Shown: positions 8,556-18,123, numbered from the stretch's first letter. The stretch: DNA of 64,000 nt from Natronoglycomyces albus (GCF_016925535.1 NZ_CP070496.1:1674001-1738000), one strand, 5' to 3'. Program-made: numbers and translations. Notes: generated from the sequence alone by a model not told the origin.

Positions 8556-9803
8556 ATGCGTTTGAATCAGTCGCAAGGTTCCACCGATGAGGAGACGTCT
8601 CCCGACCGGGCACGGCCCGAACTGGCGGTGCGGGCGATGCTGATCGGGCAGCACCTCATTGCGGTGGTGTTGACTCTGATAGGTATCGGGCGCGCGATCT
8701 TCGAGGGCACTCCGGTTGCCGCGGCGTTGACGGCGGGCCTGGTCGTCTTCGTGTGGTACGCCTCGGGGATGGTTGGGTCGCAACTGGCGCGGCCCGCCTG
8801 GTGGATCACGGGGCTGGCGCTGGTGTGGGTGGCAGCGGTAGCGGTGTCGCCGGAGTTTGTGTGGCTGGCGTTCCTCATATGGCTGCTTGCTGGCCAAATG
8901 CTGCCGCGTTGGTGGTCGGTAGGTTTGTCTTTCGCCGTCTTCCTGGTCGTCGCGGTGGCCCCGGTCGCGCATGAGGGAACCACCACCTATGCGAACATCA
9001 TTGGGCCGTTGATCGGCGGCGTCTTCGCCCTGGGGATTTCGCGCGGATACCTTGAACTGGTTCGGGACGCTCGGGAGCGGGAACGGCTGGTGTCCTCGTT
9101 GATTGCGGCACAACGGGAGATGGCCGATCTTCACGATGAACTCGCCCGTGCGCAGCGCCATTCGGGCGCGATCGCCGAACGTACCCGACTGGCGCGCGAT
9201 ATCCACGACACGGTCGCGCAAGGACTGTCCTCGATTCGGCTGCTGGCTCATGCTAGGGCCGACGCTAGCCACGATCAGGTCGCTGTTCACGCTTTTCGGC
9301 AGGTCGAGGCACTGGCTCAGGATAGTTTGGCCGATATCAGACGCATTGTGGACGCTTTGGCTCCCGCTGAGCTAGAAGATAACGCACTGGCCACAGCATT
9401 GGAGCGCATGCTCACCCGTTTTCAAGACCAGACCGGTGTTGCCACGAAGCTCCACGTCGATGAGTCTCTTCCTGTGTTGCCGACGGTGACGGAAGCGGCC
9501 CTATTGCGTACCGCTCAATCGGCTCTAGCTAATGTTCGTCAACATGCCGGGGCGAACCGGGTCGTGGTGAGCCTCATCGATGCCGAGGACGTGGTGCGGC
9601 TTGACATCATTGACGATGGGCGAGGTTTCGATGTGCGAAGGTGGGATTCGTCGGCCTCGGTTTCCGAATCTAGCTATGGGCTGCATTTCATGCGGTCGCG
9701 TTTGCGTGAGCTCGCTGGTGGGCTTGAGGTTGAAAGCACGCCTGGAGAGGGAACCGCGCTCTCGGCCTTTCTTCCTCTTTACACGGTGACGGAGGAGATG
9801 TAA
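8556..9803 (+). CDS. NarL-type sensor histidine kinase
   Basis: A 415-residue kinase. Residues ~25-155 are hydrophobic and hold several membrane helices. A coiled-coil segment with repeated Glu/Arg follows. The HisKA_3 phosphoacceptor region is RTRLARDIHDTVAQGLSSIR, with phospho-His about residue 217. The C-terminal HATPase_c domain shows ANVRQHAGA (N box) and DDGRGFD (G1 box), then YGLHFMRSRLRELAGGLEV. The frame is open far upstream inside the MMPL gene, but ATG 8556 has a GGAG RBS and is the sensible start. The stop codon directly abuts the ATG of the response regulator, so the two are co-translated. The stimulus is unknown; the multi-helix sensor with little extracytoplasmic sequence suggests membrane or lipid sensing, as in DesK-like kinases. 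Confidence 0.92.
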   Translation: MRLNQSQGSTDEETSPDRARPELAVRAMLIGQHLIAVVLTLIGIGRAIFEGTPVAAALTAGLVVFVWYASGMVGSQLARPAWWITGLALVWVAAVAVSPEFVWLAFLIWLLAGQMLPRWWSVGLSFAVFLVVAVAPVAHEGTTTYANIIGPLIGGVFALGISRGYLELVRDARERERLVSSLIAAQREMADLHDELARAQRHSGAIAERTRLARDIHDTVAQGLSSIRLLAHARADASHDQVAVHAFRQVEALAQDSLADIRRIVDALAPAELEDNALATALERMLTRFQDQTGVATKLHVDESLPVLPTVTEAALLRTAQSALANVRQHAGANRVVVSLIDAEDVVRLDIIDDGRGFDVRRWDSSASVSESSYGLHFMRSRLRELAGGLEVESTPGEGTALSAFLPLYTVTEEM

Positions 9804-10433
9804 ATGATCGCGAGGGTGCTGCTCGTCGATGACCACCCAGTCGTCCGAACTGGGCTGCGCGCTGTCATCGATGCCCATGAGGGGATCACGGTGGTTGGCG
9901 AGGCCGCTACGGGAGAAGAGGCCATAGCTCTAGCCAGCCATTTGCAACCAGACGTCGTGTTGTGTGACTTGCGCCTGGGGGAGGGACTCGATGGGGTGGC
10001 GACGACGGCGGCTTTGCGTGCCGCTGCGTTCGCGCCAGCGGTCCTCATCTTGACCACATTCGACCGGGACGCCGAGATCCTGAGCGCGATGGAGGCGGGT
10101 GCGGCCGGGTATTTGCTCAAGGAAGTACCGCCGGAGACGATCATCGAAGCCATCCGTACGGCGGCCAACGGAGGAATGTACCTTCCTGGGGAGCTTGCCA
10201 CCCGAGTGGTTCGGGGCATTCGCAAGCCTGTGCCACGTCTGACCGAACGTGAGCTCGATGTCCTGAAGCTACTTGCCACCGGCGCTTCGAACCAGGAGAT
10301 AGCGCGTTCGCTCTTCGTTACCGAAGCCACTATCAAAAGTCATCTCACGCATATTTTCCGCAAACTTGAGGTCGACAGCCGTTCCCGCGCCGTCCATATT
10401 GCTCAAGAGACCGGCTTGATCTCGTCTCATTAG
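9804..10433 (+). CDS. LuxR/NarL-family response regulator
   Basis: A 209-residue response regulator. The receiver domain (1-~120) has the acidic pair in VLLVDDHPVVR, the phosphoacceptor Asp55 (VVLCDLRLGEGLDG), the Thr switch (LTTFDRD) and the conserved Lys (YLLKEVPPE). The C-terminal LuxR helix-turn-helix is LTERELDVLKLLATGASNQE then SLFVTEATIKSHLTHIFRKL. It is the cognate partner of the kinase immediately upstream (no intergenic base). Likely targets are the MMPL exporter gene upstream or its own operon, but no operator was identified. About 200 nt separate it from the convergent M56 gene, and I see no gene in that gap. Confidence 0.95.
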   Translation: MIARVLLVDDHPVVRTGLRAVIDAHEGITVVGEAATGEEAIALASHLQPDVVLCDLRLGEGLDGVATTAALRAAAFAPAVLILTTFDRDAEILSAMEAGAAGYLLKEVPPETIIEAIRTAANGGMYLPGELATRVVRGIRKPVPRLTERELDVLKLLATGASNQEIARSLFVTEATIKSHLTHIFRKLEVDSRSRAVHIAQETGLISSH

Positions 10434-10637
10434 CCGCAAACGGCACCTTCGGGATTCCCCTCATCTCGCTTACCTGCCCAACCTGCGGGTGGCTGGCGAG
10501 CGCTCGGTGAGGTGCCCTCAGCAGGTCCCTCGGTACTGAATGAGGCAATCGGTTCGGGTCGCCCGGCGGGTTTCCGCGCTGCGACCGAGGTGCTCGATGG
10601 GGCCGCTGCCCACACCTGAGTCGTTGCGATGTGCCCG

Positions 10638-11528
10638 TTAGACGATTGCCAGGGCCACAGTGGGGACGGCCACGAGGGCGATGGCCGCCATCAAGGCGAG
10701 GGCGCGCCCTGGCATGGACAGCGGTGGCAACGGGTCGGTGAGTCGGGCGACTCGCGTTGCTTCGTTGTGCTCGGGGCCGCTGTGGGAACCGGCGGCGAGA
10801 GAAATCGCGTGCGCGAGGGTATCGGCATCGCAGGTGCGACTGGCGCGGTCGTCAGCCATCATCTCGATGAGTTGGGACACTGAGGACCGGGCTACTGCCG
10901 TGCTGGGAATCCACGGTAGTGCCTGGTTCCAGGCCATGAACGGCAACGCCAGTATGTCGTGCCGATAGTTCAGGTGGGCGTACTCATGGGCGATGACCGC
11001 ATCCAATTCGCCCTTGGCGAACGTGTCACGCATACCGCTGGTGACCACGAGGAGCGGCGGTGATCCAGGGACGCAGTAGGCGGCGGGCCGGTCGTGGTCG
11101 ATGACGATGGTTTCGGGTCGATCGGGGTCGTCGCGCGCCAAGAGCGCCACCGAGTCGCGGTGCTGTTGGCGTTGCCGCCTGGTGCGGAGCGCGCTGATGG
11201 CCAGAGCGATAGTCAGCTGCGCGCTGAGGGCGGCCGCGATTGCCAGCGCCGCGATATGCGGCGCGGTCAGGTGCGCGAAGGGTTCCCCAGCTAGGGTCTG
11301 CCGGGCAAAGGCGGCTAGGGACGAGGGCAAATGATGGTCCAGCGGGGAGAGCGCGTAGATCAAGGGTGCGCCGATGAGTGATAGTCCGCCCGCCAAGCCG
11401 ATGGCCTGCCACACAATGATGGCGGCGATCGGGTCGCGCTGGGGCCAGCGGGCTCGGGCGAGGACTCGTGGCACGGGCCAGGCCAGTGCGATGGCGAGTG
11501 CCGTCAGCCCGAGCCCAGTGATAATCAT
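10638..11528 (-). CDS. BlaR1/MecR1-like M56 family membrane metallopeptidase
   Basis: A 296-residue membrane protease with helices near the N-terminus (about 2-20, 38-55 and 90-110), a central cytoplasmic zinc-peptidase domain, and a final helix at the C-terminus. The zinc motif HEYAH is near residues 179-183 (VIAHEYAHLNYR), and a downstream EMMADDRA helix probably supplies the third ligand. It lacks the penicillin-binding sensor domain of true BlaR1, so any signal must be sensed by the membrane part. Its ATG overlaps the stop of the BlaI-like gene (ATGA), as in typical blaI-blaR operons. The expected role is to cleave the BlaI-like repressor upon signal. No beta-lactamase gene is nearby; the divergent genes encode cytochrome bd. 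Confidence 0.9.
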   Translation of the reverse strand: MIITGLGLTALAIALAWPVPRVLARARWPQRDPIAAIIVWQAIGLAGGLSLIGAPLIYALSPLDHHLPSSLAAFARQTLAGEPFAHLTAPHIAALAIAAALSAQLTIALAISALRTRRQRQQHRDSVALLARDDPDRPETIVIDHDRPAAYCVPGSPPLLVVTSGMRDTFAKGELDAVIAHEYAHLNYRHDILALPFMAWNQALPWIPSTAVARSSVSQLIEMMADDRASRTCDADTLAHAISLAAGSHSGPEHNEATRVARLTDPLPPLSMPGRALALMAAIALVAVPTVALAIV

Positions 11529-11893
11529 GTGCGGTCATCCGGGCGTTTGCCGAGCACGCGCTGGAGGAGGGTGCGCAGGCCCGCGTCGTCGCGGGAACCT
11601 CCGACGAAGCGGGCCAAGACGGCTTCCCGGTCGGGTGCTTGGTCGAGCACTTCGTGCATGAGCGCGGCGACGTGTTCTTCTCGGGTGGAGGCGGCTATGT
11701 ACCGTTTGCCGCGCCCCTCGCCTTCCCGGCGCACGAAGCCTTTGGTTTCGAGGCGGCTGAGGACGGTGTGGACTGTGGTGGCGGCCAGCTCTCGGTCGCC
11801 TAGGGCTGAGCGCAATTGTGAGGCGGTGCGGGGGGTGGGGTCGTTCCACAGCACGTCCATGACGGCGCGTTCGAGTTCGCCCAGGGTTGCCAC
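11525..11893 (-). CDS. BlaI/MecI/CopY-family transcriptional repressor
   Basis: A 122-residue winged-helix repressor with LGELERAVMDVLW at the N-terminus, the recognition region TTVHTVLSRLETKGFVRREG, and a C-terminal dimerisation/cleavage region. The start is GTG with a GAGGTG RBS. It forms an operon with the overlapping M56 protease. It is divergent from cydA, and two identical-arm palindromes in the shared promoter are probably its operators. It would repress both its own operon and the cytochrome bd genes until proteolysed. BlaI homologues in mycobacteria also have respiratory or ATP-synthase targets, which fits the context. Confidence 0.93.
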   Translation of the reverse strand: MATLGELERAVMDVLWNDPTPRTASQLRSALGDRELAATTVHTVLSRLETKGFVRREGEGRGKRYIAASTREEHVAALMHEVLDQAPDREAVLARFVGGSRDDAGLRTLLQRVLGKRPDDRT

Positions 11894-11969
11894 GTGTCAC
11901 CTCATTCGTGTCGGGTCGGTTCCGTCACCATATTCTACCGCTTGTGGAAGAGTGGGGCTAGGGTTGCTA

Positions 11970-12008
11970 TTCTACGTCGCGTAGAAACAAATTCTACGAT
12001 GCGTAGAA
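11970..12008. promoter_or_regulatory. Twin BlaI-type operators upstream of cydA
   Basis: Two copies of TTCTACG-N3-CGTAGAA lie at 11970-11986 and 11992-12008. Both have perfect 7-bp arms, and their centres are 22 bp apart, about two helical turns. A degenerate third copy begins near 11934 (TTCTAC...GTGGAA), closer to the repressor gene. The sites lie 46 nt before the cydA ATG and about 77 nt before the BlaI-like GTG, so a dimer pair could repress both directions. Confidence 0.8.
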
Positions 12009-12053
12009 AAGTTCGGGATGTAGTTTCCGACCCGTCAACGTGAGGACTGGCCG

Positions 12054-13586
12054 ATGGAATTCGACCTCACCGCGCTCGACCCGGTCACGCTGGCCCGGTG
12101 GCAGTTCGGCATCACCACCGTCTACCACTTCCTCATGGTCCCGCTGACGATCGGCCTCGGTCTCACCGTGGCCATCATGCAGACCCTGTGGCACCGCACC
12201 GGCAACGAGGTCTACCTGCGCATGACCAAGTTCTGGGGCAAGTTGTTCCTCATCAACGTGATCCTCGGTATAGCCACCGGCCTGGTGCAAGAGTTCCAAT
12301 TCGGGCTCTCATGGAGCGAATACAGCCGCTTCGTCGGTGACGTCTTCGGGTCCCTCCTAGCACTAGAGGCCCTGCTGGCGTTCTTCCTGGAATCGACCTT
12401 CCTGGGGCTATGGATCTTCGGCTGGGGTCGCCTGCCCAAACGCGTCCACCTGGCCACCATCTGGGCGGCCGCCATCGGCGCCATCGTCTCGGCCTACTTC
12501 ATCATCGCGGCCAATTCCTGGATGCAGCACCCGGTGGGTATCGAATTCGTCGATGGCCGCCCGGTGCTCAACGACGTGGGCGCGGTGCTGACCAACAGCA
12601 CGACCCTGGCGGCCTTTCCCCATGCCATCTTCGGCTCCTTCGCCGTAGCCGGGGCCTTCCTCGTCGGTATCTCCTGGTACCACCTGCACCGCCACCACCG
12701 GATGCGCCTCGACGATGACGTCGACCGAGCCGTATGGCGTAAATCGCTCAAAGCCGGCGCCTGGGTCTCCCTGGCCGCCTTCATCGGACTGGTTTTCACC
12801 GGAGACGTGCAGGCCAAACTCATGTTCGAACAACAGCCAATGAAAATGGCCGCCGCCGAGGCTCTATGTGAGACCGAACAACCCGCCAGCTTCTCCATCT
12901 TCGCCATCGGAGAAATCCAAGTCGAAGACTGCGAAGACATCACCTCCATCACCGTGCCCGGCCTGCTGTCCTTCCTGGCCGAAGGCGACTTCGAATCCGA
13001 AGTCCGCGGCATCCGTGACTTGGAGGAGTACTACCAGGAGGAATACGGCGCGACCTACCCCGACGACGAATGGCTGGGCGACCGGGCCGGACAACCCATC
13101 GACTACGTGCCCAACCTGCCAGTGACCTACTGGGGTTTCCGCGTCATGATCGGCTTCGGCGCCATGTCGGCCGCGTTGTCGCTGGCCGCATTGTGGCTGA
13201 CCCGAGGCGACCGTCTGCCGTCGTCGCGCTGGCTCATGCGGGCGGCCGTCGGTGGAATCGCACTGCCATTCATCGCCAATGCCGCAGGGTGGATCTTCAC
13301 CGAGATGGGCCGTCAACCCTTTGTCGTGGTGCCCAACCCCGATCCCGATGGTGTGGAAGGCGTGTTCTTCTACACGGTTCAGGCTGTCTCACCACACATG
13401 AGCGGCGGGGAAGTCTTGACATCCCTCATCAGCCTGACGCTCATCTATGGCGCGCTCGCCGTCGTCGAGATCGCCCTCATCACCAAGTATGTCCGGGCCG
13501 GGACTCCCGGCGTCATGCCAGATCAGGACGACTCCGACGACGAGCCCTCAGAGGAGAAAAAAGATGTCTTGTCCTTTGCTTACTGA
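12054..13586 (+). CDS. cydA: Cytochrome bd quinol oxidase subunit I
   Basis: A 510-residue multi-helix subunit carrying the three haems of cytochrome bd, the high-affinity terminal oxidase. The N-terminal helix has TVYHFLMVPLTIGLG with the haem-ligand His. A second ligand His lies in TLAAFPHAIFGSFAVAG, and the quinol-binding loop starts at QAKLMFEQQPMKMAAAEAL. The conserved GRQPW-type motif is GRQPF here. It has the short Q-loop form usual in actinobacteria. It is first in cydA-cydB-cydDC; cydB begins 29 nt downstream. Control by the divergent BlaI-like repressor is inferred from the twin operators just upstream. Confidence 0.97.
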   Translation: MEFDLTALDPVTLARWQFGITTVYHFLMVPLTIGLGLTVAIMQTLWHRTGNEVYLRMTKFWGKLFLINVILGIATGLVQEFQFGLSWSEYSRFVGDVFGSLLALEALLAFFLESTFLGLWIFGWGRLPKRVHLATIWAAAIGAIVSAYFIIAANSWMQHPVGIEFVDGRPVLNDVGAVLTNSTTLAAFPHAIFGSFAVAGAFLVGISWYHLHRHHRMRLDDDVDRAVWRKSLKAGAWVSLAAFIGLVFTGDVQAKLMFEQQPMKMAAAEALCETEQPASFSIFAIGEIQVEDCEDITSITVPGLLSFLAEGDFESEVRGIRDLEEYYQEEYGATYPDDEWLGDRAGQPIDYVPNLPVTYWGFRVMIGFGAMSAALSLAALWLTRGDRLPSSRWLMRAAVGGIALPFIANAAGWIFTEMGRQPFVVVPNPDPDGVEGVFFYTVQAVSPHMSGGEVLTSLISLTLIYGALAVVEIALITKYVRAGTPGVMPDQDDSDDEPSEEKKDVLSFAY

Positions 13587-13615
13587 CCGGCGCTACCCGA
13601 ACCGGAGGTACTGAC

Positions 13616-14683
13616 ATGGACCTGGCAACGCTCTGGTTCATCCTCATCGTCGTGCTGTGGCTTGGCTATCTCTTTCTAGAGGGATTCGATCTGGGCGTGG
13701 GAATGCTGCTGGGTCGTCTCCCTCGCAACGAGACCGAACGCCGCGTCATGATCAACACCGTCGGCCCGGTATGGGACGGCAACGAAGTGTGGCTGGTGAC
13801 GGCCATCGGCGCGATGTTCGCCGCCTTCCCCCACTGGTATGCCAGCCTGTTGTCTGCCCTGTACCTGCCGATCCTCCTCGTCGTCCTCGCCCTCATCCTG
13901 CGGGCCTGCGCCTTCGAATGGCGCGGAAAACACGACTCTGATCGCTGGCGGACCTGGTGGACCGCATGCCTCACGTGGGGCTCGGCCATTATCGCCTTCG
14001 GTGTCGGCCAGGCGCTCGCAGCGACCACATTGGGTATTCCCTTGGACGACAACGGCAACCGCCTCGGAGGGGTCCTGGCGGGATTCCACCCGCTTACCTG
14101 GATCGGGGGAGTGGCAGCCGTTGGCTTCGCGCTGGTTCACGGAGCCTTGTACGTGGCCCTAAAAACCGAAGGGGACTTGCGTTACCGGGCCCGGAAATTG
14201 TCATATCTACTGATCCCCGCCGGGCTGGCTCCACTGGCCACGTGGGCCTACTTGGTCGTCGCCCGGGCCCAAGCGTGGCCTTTGCTGATCGGAGTCGCCG
14301 CTACCGTGGTCGCCGGAGCTGTCGCCTGGTGGCGCTCATCGGTCGGCCGCGAGGGCCAAGCCTTCGCAGCCTGGGGCCTCGCCTTGGTCACTGCCATCGC
14401 CACTATCTTCACCGCCGCCTATCCGGTCGTCCTACCCAGCTCGATCAGCTCCGATGCCGACCTCACCGTGACTAGTGCCGCCGTCAGCGACTACACCCTC
14501 ACCGTCATGACCTGGGCCGCAGCGTTCGGGCTGCCGGTCGTCCTCACTTATCAGGGGTGGACGTACTGGGTGTTTCGCCGCCGCCTCTCCACCGGACACA
14601 TGCCCCAGGTTCACCCGGTCAGGCCGCTACCTGCCCAACCGCCGGACGCGCCCGAGTCCGAGGAATCGCAGGTGCGATCGTGA
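13616..14683 (+). CDS. cydB: Cytochrome bd quinol oxidase subunit II
   Basis: A 355-residue membrane subunit that stabilises the haems of CydA. The N-terminal helix reads FLEGFDLGVGMLL, followed by VGPVWDGNEVWLV, the hallmark of CydB. The ATG at 13616 is preceded by CCGGAGG and follows cydA closely. The frame is open further upstream inside cydA, but that extension is not coding-like. The stop overlaps the start of cydDC, indicating translational coupling. Confidence 0.97.
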   Translation: MDLATLWFILIVVLWLGYLFLEGFDLGVGMLLGRLPRNETERRVMINTVGPVWDGNEVWLVTAIGAMFAAFPHWYASLLSALYLPILLVVLALILRACAFEWRGKHDSDRWRTWWTACLTWGSAIIAFGVGQALAATTLGIPLDDNGNRLGGVLAGFHPLTWIGGVAAVGFALVHGALYVALKTEGDLRYRARKLSYLLIPAGLAPLATWAYLVVARAQAWPLLIGVAATVVAGAVAWWRSSVGREGQAFAAWGLALVTAIATIFTAAYPVVLPSSISSDADLTVTSAAVSDYTLTVMTWAAAFGLPVVLTYQGWTYWVFRRRLSTGHMPQVHPVRPLPAQPPDAPESEESQVRS

Positions 14684-17600
14684 TGATGCGCAAAGGCCCA
14701 CTGGCTGGCCTCGAACTAAACACCACCGCCCCGGTACTCGCGACCACCGGCATATGCGCCGTGGCAAAGGCGATGGGGATGATCCTGACCGCGTGGGGAC
14801 TTGCCACCGCCGTCGCCGCCATTGCCGGAGGGTGGGGCGCGAACGCGACATGGTCGTGGATTGAGACGCCCGGGTTGGTCCTCGCCGCGACCGGGATCGG
14901 ACTGCGCGCCGGGGCCACCTGGGTAGGTGAAGCGGCCGCAGCCCGCACGGCCGTGGGCTTTGAACGGGACCTACGCCGACGGCTGCTAGCGAAGTCTCTC
15001 GCCGATCCCTCCGGCTCCACCGGAGCCCGCAGCCTGTTGGCCACCAGTGGCCTCGACGCGGTGCGCCCGTACCTGTCGCGCTTCCTGCCCGCCCTGACCT
15101 CATCGGCGATAGTGCCGCTGATCATCGTGGCATGGCTGCTGTACACCGACCTACTCACCGGCATCATCGTCGCCCTCACCGTACCGTTGGTGCCGGTGTT
15201 CCTGGCCCTGATAGGGATGCACACCGCCGAGCGCACCGCCGAGTCCACCCGCGCCATCGCACACCTGGCCGATCATGTGGCTCAGCTGGTACGTGGCCTA
15301 CCAATGCTCGTGGGCCTAGGCCGGGCCGGAGACCAGGCTCAAGCGTTGGCCGACCTGAGCCGCCGCGTGCGGACTCGCACCGTCGCTACTTTGCGCACCG
15401 TTTTTCTCTCCTCGATGGCCCTAGAATTGCTGGCGACCATGTCGGTCGCCCTCGTCGCCGTCACCGTGGGGTTGCGCCTCGTGCACGGAACCCTGGACCT
15501 ACAGACGGGCCTACTGCTGCTGGTGCTCGCCCCCGAGGCGTATGCGCCGTTTCGAACCCTCGGCGCGGCCCACCACTCTAGTGAGGATGGGCGCGAAGCT
15601 GTCACACAAGTTAGAGCGATTCTTGAACAAACCTCCGGGACACCACTAGCGGCGCTACCGGGAACACCCGGACAAACGTCGGCGCCGCGCATCAGCGCCA
15701 CCGGGCTCTCGGTCAGCTACCACGACCGTGAAGGCCAACAGCTACCCAGCCTCGACCTCACACTCGAACCTGGCCGCATCACCACACTCGCCGGCCCCAG
15801 CGGAACCGGTAAGTCCACTGTGTTGGCAGTGCTAGCCGGGCACGTCACCGACCGGCACGCGCACATCACCGGCTCGCTCACCGGGCTCGACCGAGACCGC
15901 CTCGCGCTGGTCAATCAACACCCCACCGTCACCATGCGACGGGCCATCGATGAGATCGCCCTGCATGTGGACTCCAGCGACCGCGCCCCCATCACCTCGA
16001 TACTGGCCGAAGTGGGGCTCAGCCACATGGGCGAAGAAGACCCGCACACCTTCAGCCCTGGGCAGAGACAGCGCTTGGCCTTGGCCCGGGCGCTGGCCCG
16101 CGTCGACGCGGGCCTAGCCGACACCCTCTTGCTTGACGAACCCACCGCCCACCTCGACTTTGAGGCGGCCGCCCTCGTCGCCATGGCGTTGCGAGCTCGC
16201 CGAGGGCGAGCCACGACACTACTGGTCACTCATGATGCCCAGCTGCATGGTCTAGCCGATGCCACCGTGACTTTGCCGGCTTCGCCGGTGCCAAACCTAC
16301 CGGCTGAGGCCATTCCCACCCGACCGGAACCGGCAAGCACAACCGCTGCGGGACCAGCTGGTACCGAACCGCCGACGGAGGCCGACCCGCATGAGCGCGG
16401 CGAGGGTGGAGCCCTTCTGGACCATTCGACCCGCAAACGACTGGCGTTCTCGGCCCTGGTGGGAATCGCGGCAGCGGCAGCTGGAATCGCCTTGAGCGCC
16501 ACCTCGGCGTGGTTGATCGTCCGAGCCTCCGAACAGCCGCCGCTATTGACGCTGATGGTCGCCATCGTCGGCGTCCGAGCCTTTGGCCTAGCCCGAGCGA
16601 TTGGACGTTGGGCCGAGCGCGTCAGCTCTCACAGTGCGGTTCTCTCGTGCATGGAAGGGCTCCGACTGCGACTGTGGGAAGCCATGACCCGCCGCGGACC
16701 AGCAGTGATGCGCGGAGTGGGGGAGCGCGCGGTCTCGCACGTGATCGGAGACCTTGACCGGTTCCAAGAACAGGTACTGCGCGCTGTCCTTCCACCGATG
16801 ATCGCTGTGGGTAGCGCCATCGTGGGTGTGGCGATCCTGGCCTTCCTGTCTCCGGCCGCCGCCGGAGCCTTGGCACTGGCAGTTGTGGCCGCCATGATCG
16901 GCTCGATTCTGGTCGCGCGGTGGTCTGCGGACCGTGAGTCGGTGCGGATGCGTGCTGAGGCCGAACAACACGTGTCTGTCGCGCTCGAGGCCGCCGTGGA
17001 TGTGCGAGCGCATCGGGCCGAGGGGGGAATTCTCGCCCACCTAGACTCGGTGGCCGATCGGCAATCGGCCCATGACCGGCGACGAGCGACTGTGGCCGGC
17101 GCGGTGGAGGCGATCGTCTTGGCCTCGCTGGGAGCCGCGGCGCTGCTAGCGGTCGTGATCGGGGCCGGGCAGGTCGCCGCTGGGACGTTGGCGGCAACGG
17201 GCTTGGCGGTATTGGCGTTGACCCCGTTGGCACTGGTAGAACCGATCGCCGCCGTAGGCCCGGCCGCCCAAGCCGCGCAGGGACTGGGCGAAACCTCGCG
17301 CCGCTTGCGCACCGTCATCGACCTTCCCGCGCCGCGCGAACCGGACCATCCGCAAACACCCTCGCAGAACACCAATAGCCTGCGGCTGCGGGACGTCGCG
17401 GTCGGTTGGCCCGCTGGGCCCACCATTGCCTCGGGGGTGGACCTGCGGGCCAACCCAGGACAGTGGACGATCCTCACCGGCGACTCCGGGGCGGGAAAAT
17501 CCACCGTGCTCGCCCTCATCTTGGGATTCCTCCGACCGCGACAGGGCCGCTACCTTCACGGTGCGGACCTAGATGCCATCTGGTCGCCGGAGGTCGACAC

Positions 17601-18123
17601 AGCGGACCTGCTCACCGGTGATGTCAGGGCCCCTATCGCCTGGTGTCCACAAGACGCGGTCTTCTTTGAGGGCACTCTGGGCGCGAATCTGGCGTTGGCT
17701 CAACCGAAGGGAGTCTTGACTGGTCCTTCCGGGCAGCGCCGCATGGTCAGCGCGTTGGAGAGGGTCGGCTTGGGTGATCTGCTCGCTTCGCTGCCCGATG
17801 GACTTGATACCCGGCTGGGGCCGGAGGGGATGGGGCTGTCCGGGGGTGAACGACGGCGGCTGGCGGTGGCTCGCGCCTTGTTGACCGAGCGTCCGGTGCT
17901 GGTGTTGGACGAACCCACGGCGCACCTTGACTCCGCGACCGCCGCAGCGCTGATGGCGGATCTGCGCCAGTGCACGCGAGACAAGGCGGTCATTGTGGTC
18001 ACTCATGATGCTCTGGCGCGATCCGGCGATCGTCTGGTCTCGCTAGGTGCTGCTCCTCGGGCCTGCGGGAACGTGGCTTCTGCGCACCAAGTCGGGGCTT
18101 TGGTCCCGGAGTCCGCTGGCTGA
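14680..18123 (+). CDS. cydDC: Fused CydD-CydC heterodimeric ABC transporter
   Basis: About 1147 residues joining both halves of the thiol (cysteine/glutathione-type) exporter needed for cytochrome bd assembly. The CydD half (1-~560) has a membrane domain, Walker A GPSGTGKST, a variant signature FSPGQRQRLALARAL and LLDEPTAHLD. A proline/alanine-rich linker (~545-590) leads to the CydC half, with Walker A GDSGAGKST, LSGGERRRLAVARALL and LVLDEPTAHLD. The start is GTG 14680 overlapping the cydB stop, or one of two ATGs within the next six bases. The fusion is usual in actinobacteria. Confidence 0.93.
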   Translation: MMMRKGPLAGLELNTTAPVLATTGICAVAKAMGMILTAWGLATAVAAIAGGWGANATWSWIETPGLVLAATGIGLRAGATWVGEAAAARTAVGFERDLRRRLLAKSLADPSGSTGARSLLATSGLDAVRPYLSRFLPALTSSAIVPLIIVAWLLYTDLLTGIIVALTVPLVPVFLALIGMHTAERTAESTRAIAHLADHVAQLVRGLPMLVGLGRAGDQAQALADLSRRVRTRTVATLRTVFLSSMALELLATMSVALVAVTVGLRLVHGTLDLQTGLLLLVLAPEAYAPFRTLGAAHHSSEDGREAVTQVRAILEQTSGTPLAALPGTPGQTSAPRISATGLSVSYHDREGQQLPSLDLTLEPGRITTLAGPSGTGKSTVLAVLAGHVTDRHAHITGSLTGLDRDRLALVNQHPTVTMRRAIDEIALHVDSSDRAPITSILAEVGLSHMGEEDPHTFSPGQRQRLALARALARVDAGLADTLLLDEPTAHLDFEAAALVAMALRARRGRATTLLVTHDAQLHGLADATVTLPASPVPNLPAEAIPTRPEPASTTAAGPAGTEPPTEADPHERGEGGALLDHSTRKRLAFSALVGIAAAAAGIALSATSAWLIVRASEQPPLLTLMVAIVGVRAFGLARAIGRWAERVSSHSAVLSCMEGLRLRLWEAMTRRGPAVMRGVGERAVSHVIGDLDRFQEQVLRAVLPPMIAVGSAIVGVAILAFLSPAAAGALALAVVAAMIGSILVARWSADRESVRMRAEAEQHVSVALEAAVDVRAHRAEGGILAHLDSVADRQSAHDRRRATVAGAVEAIVLASLGAAALLAVVIGAGQVAAGTLAATGLAVLALTPLALVEPIAAVGPAAQAAQGLGETSRRLRTVIDLPAPREPDHPQTPSQNTNSLRLRDVAVGWPAGPTIASGVDLRANPGQWTILTGDSGAGKSTVLALILGFLRPRQGRYLHGADLDAIWSPEVDTADLLTGDVRAPIAWCPQDAVFFEGTLGANLALAQPKGVLTGPSGQRRMVSALERVGLGDLLASLPDGLDTRLGPEGMGLSGGERRRLAVARALLTERPVLVLDEPTAHLDSATAAALMADLRQCTRDKAVIVVTHDALARSGDRLVSLGAAPRACGNVASAHQVGALVPESAG

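Noticed and set aside
10434-10637. Small ORFs between the response regulator and M56 genes
   Set aside because: Short frames without RBS or family features; the gap is treated as non-coding.
11094-11661. Plus-strand frames opposite the blaI/blaR-like genes
   Set aside because: They are mirrors of clearly assigned genes and carry no recognisable domains.
13070-13615. N-terminal extension of CydB
   Set aside because: It runs inside cydA in another frame; CydB homology starts at ATG 13616 with its own RBS.
14557-14679. N-terminal extension of CydDC
   Set aside because: It overlaps cydB; the coupled GTG/ATG at 14680-14686 is the natural start.
16629-17519. 296-codon minus-strand frame inside cydDC
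   Set aside because: A shadow frame with low-complexity Ala/Arg/Ser composition and no family match.
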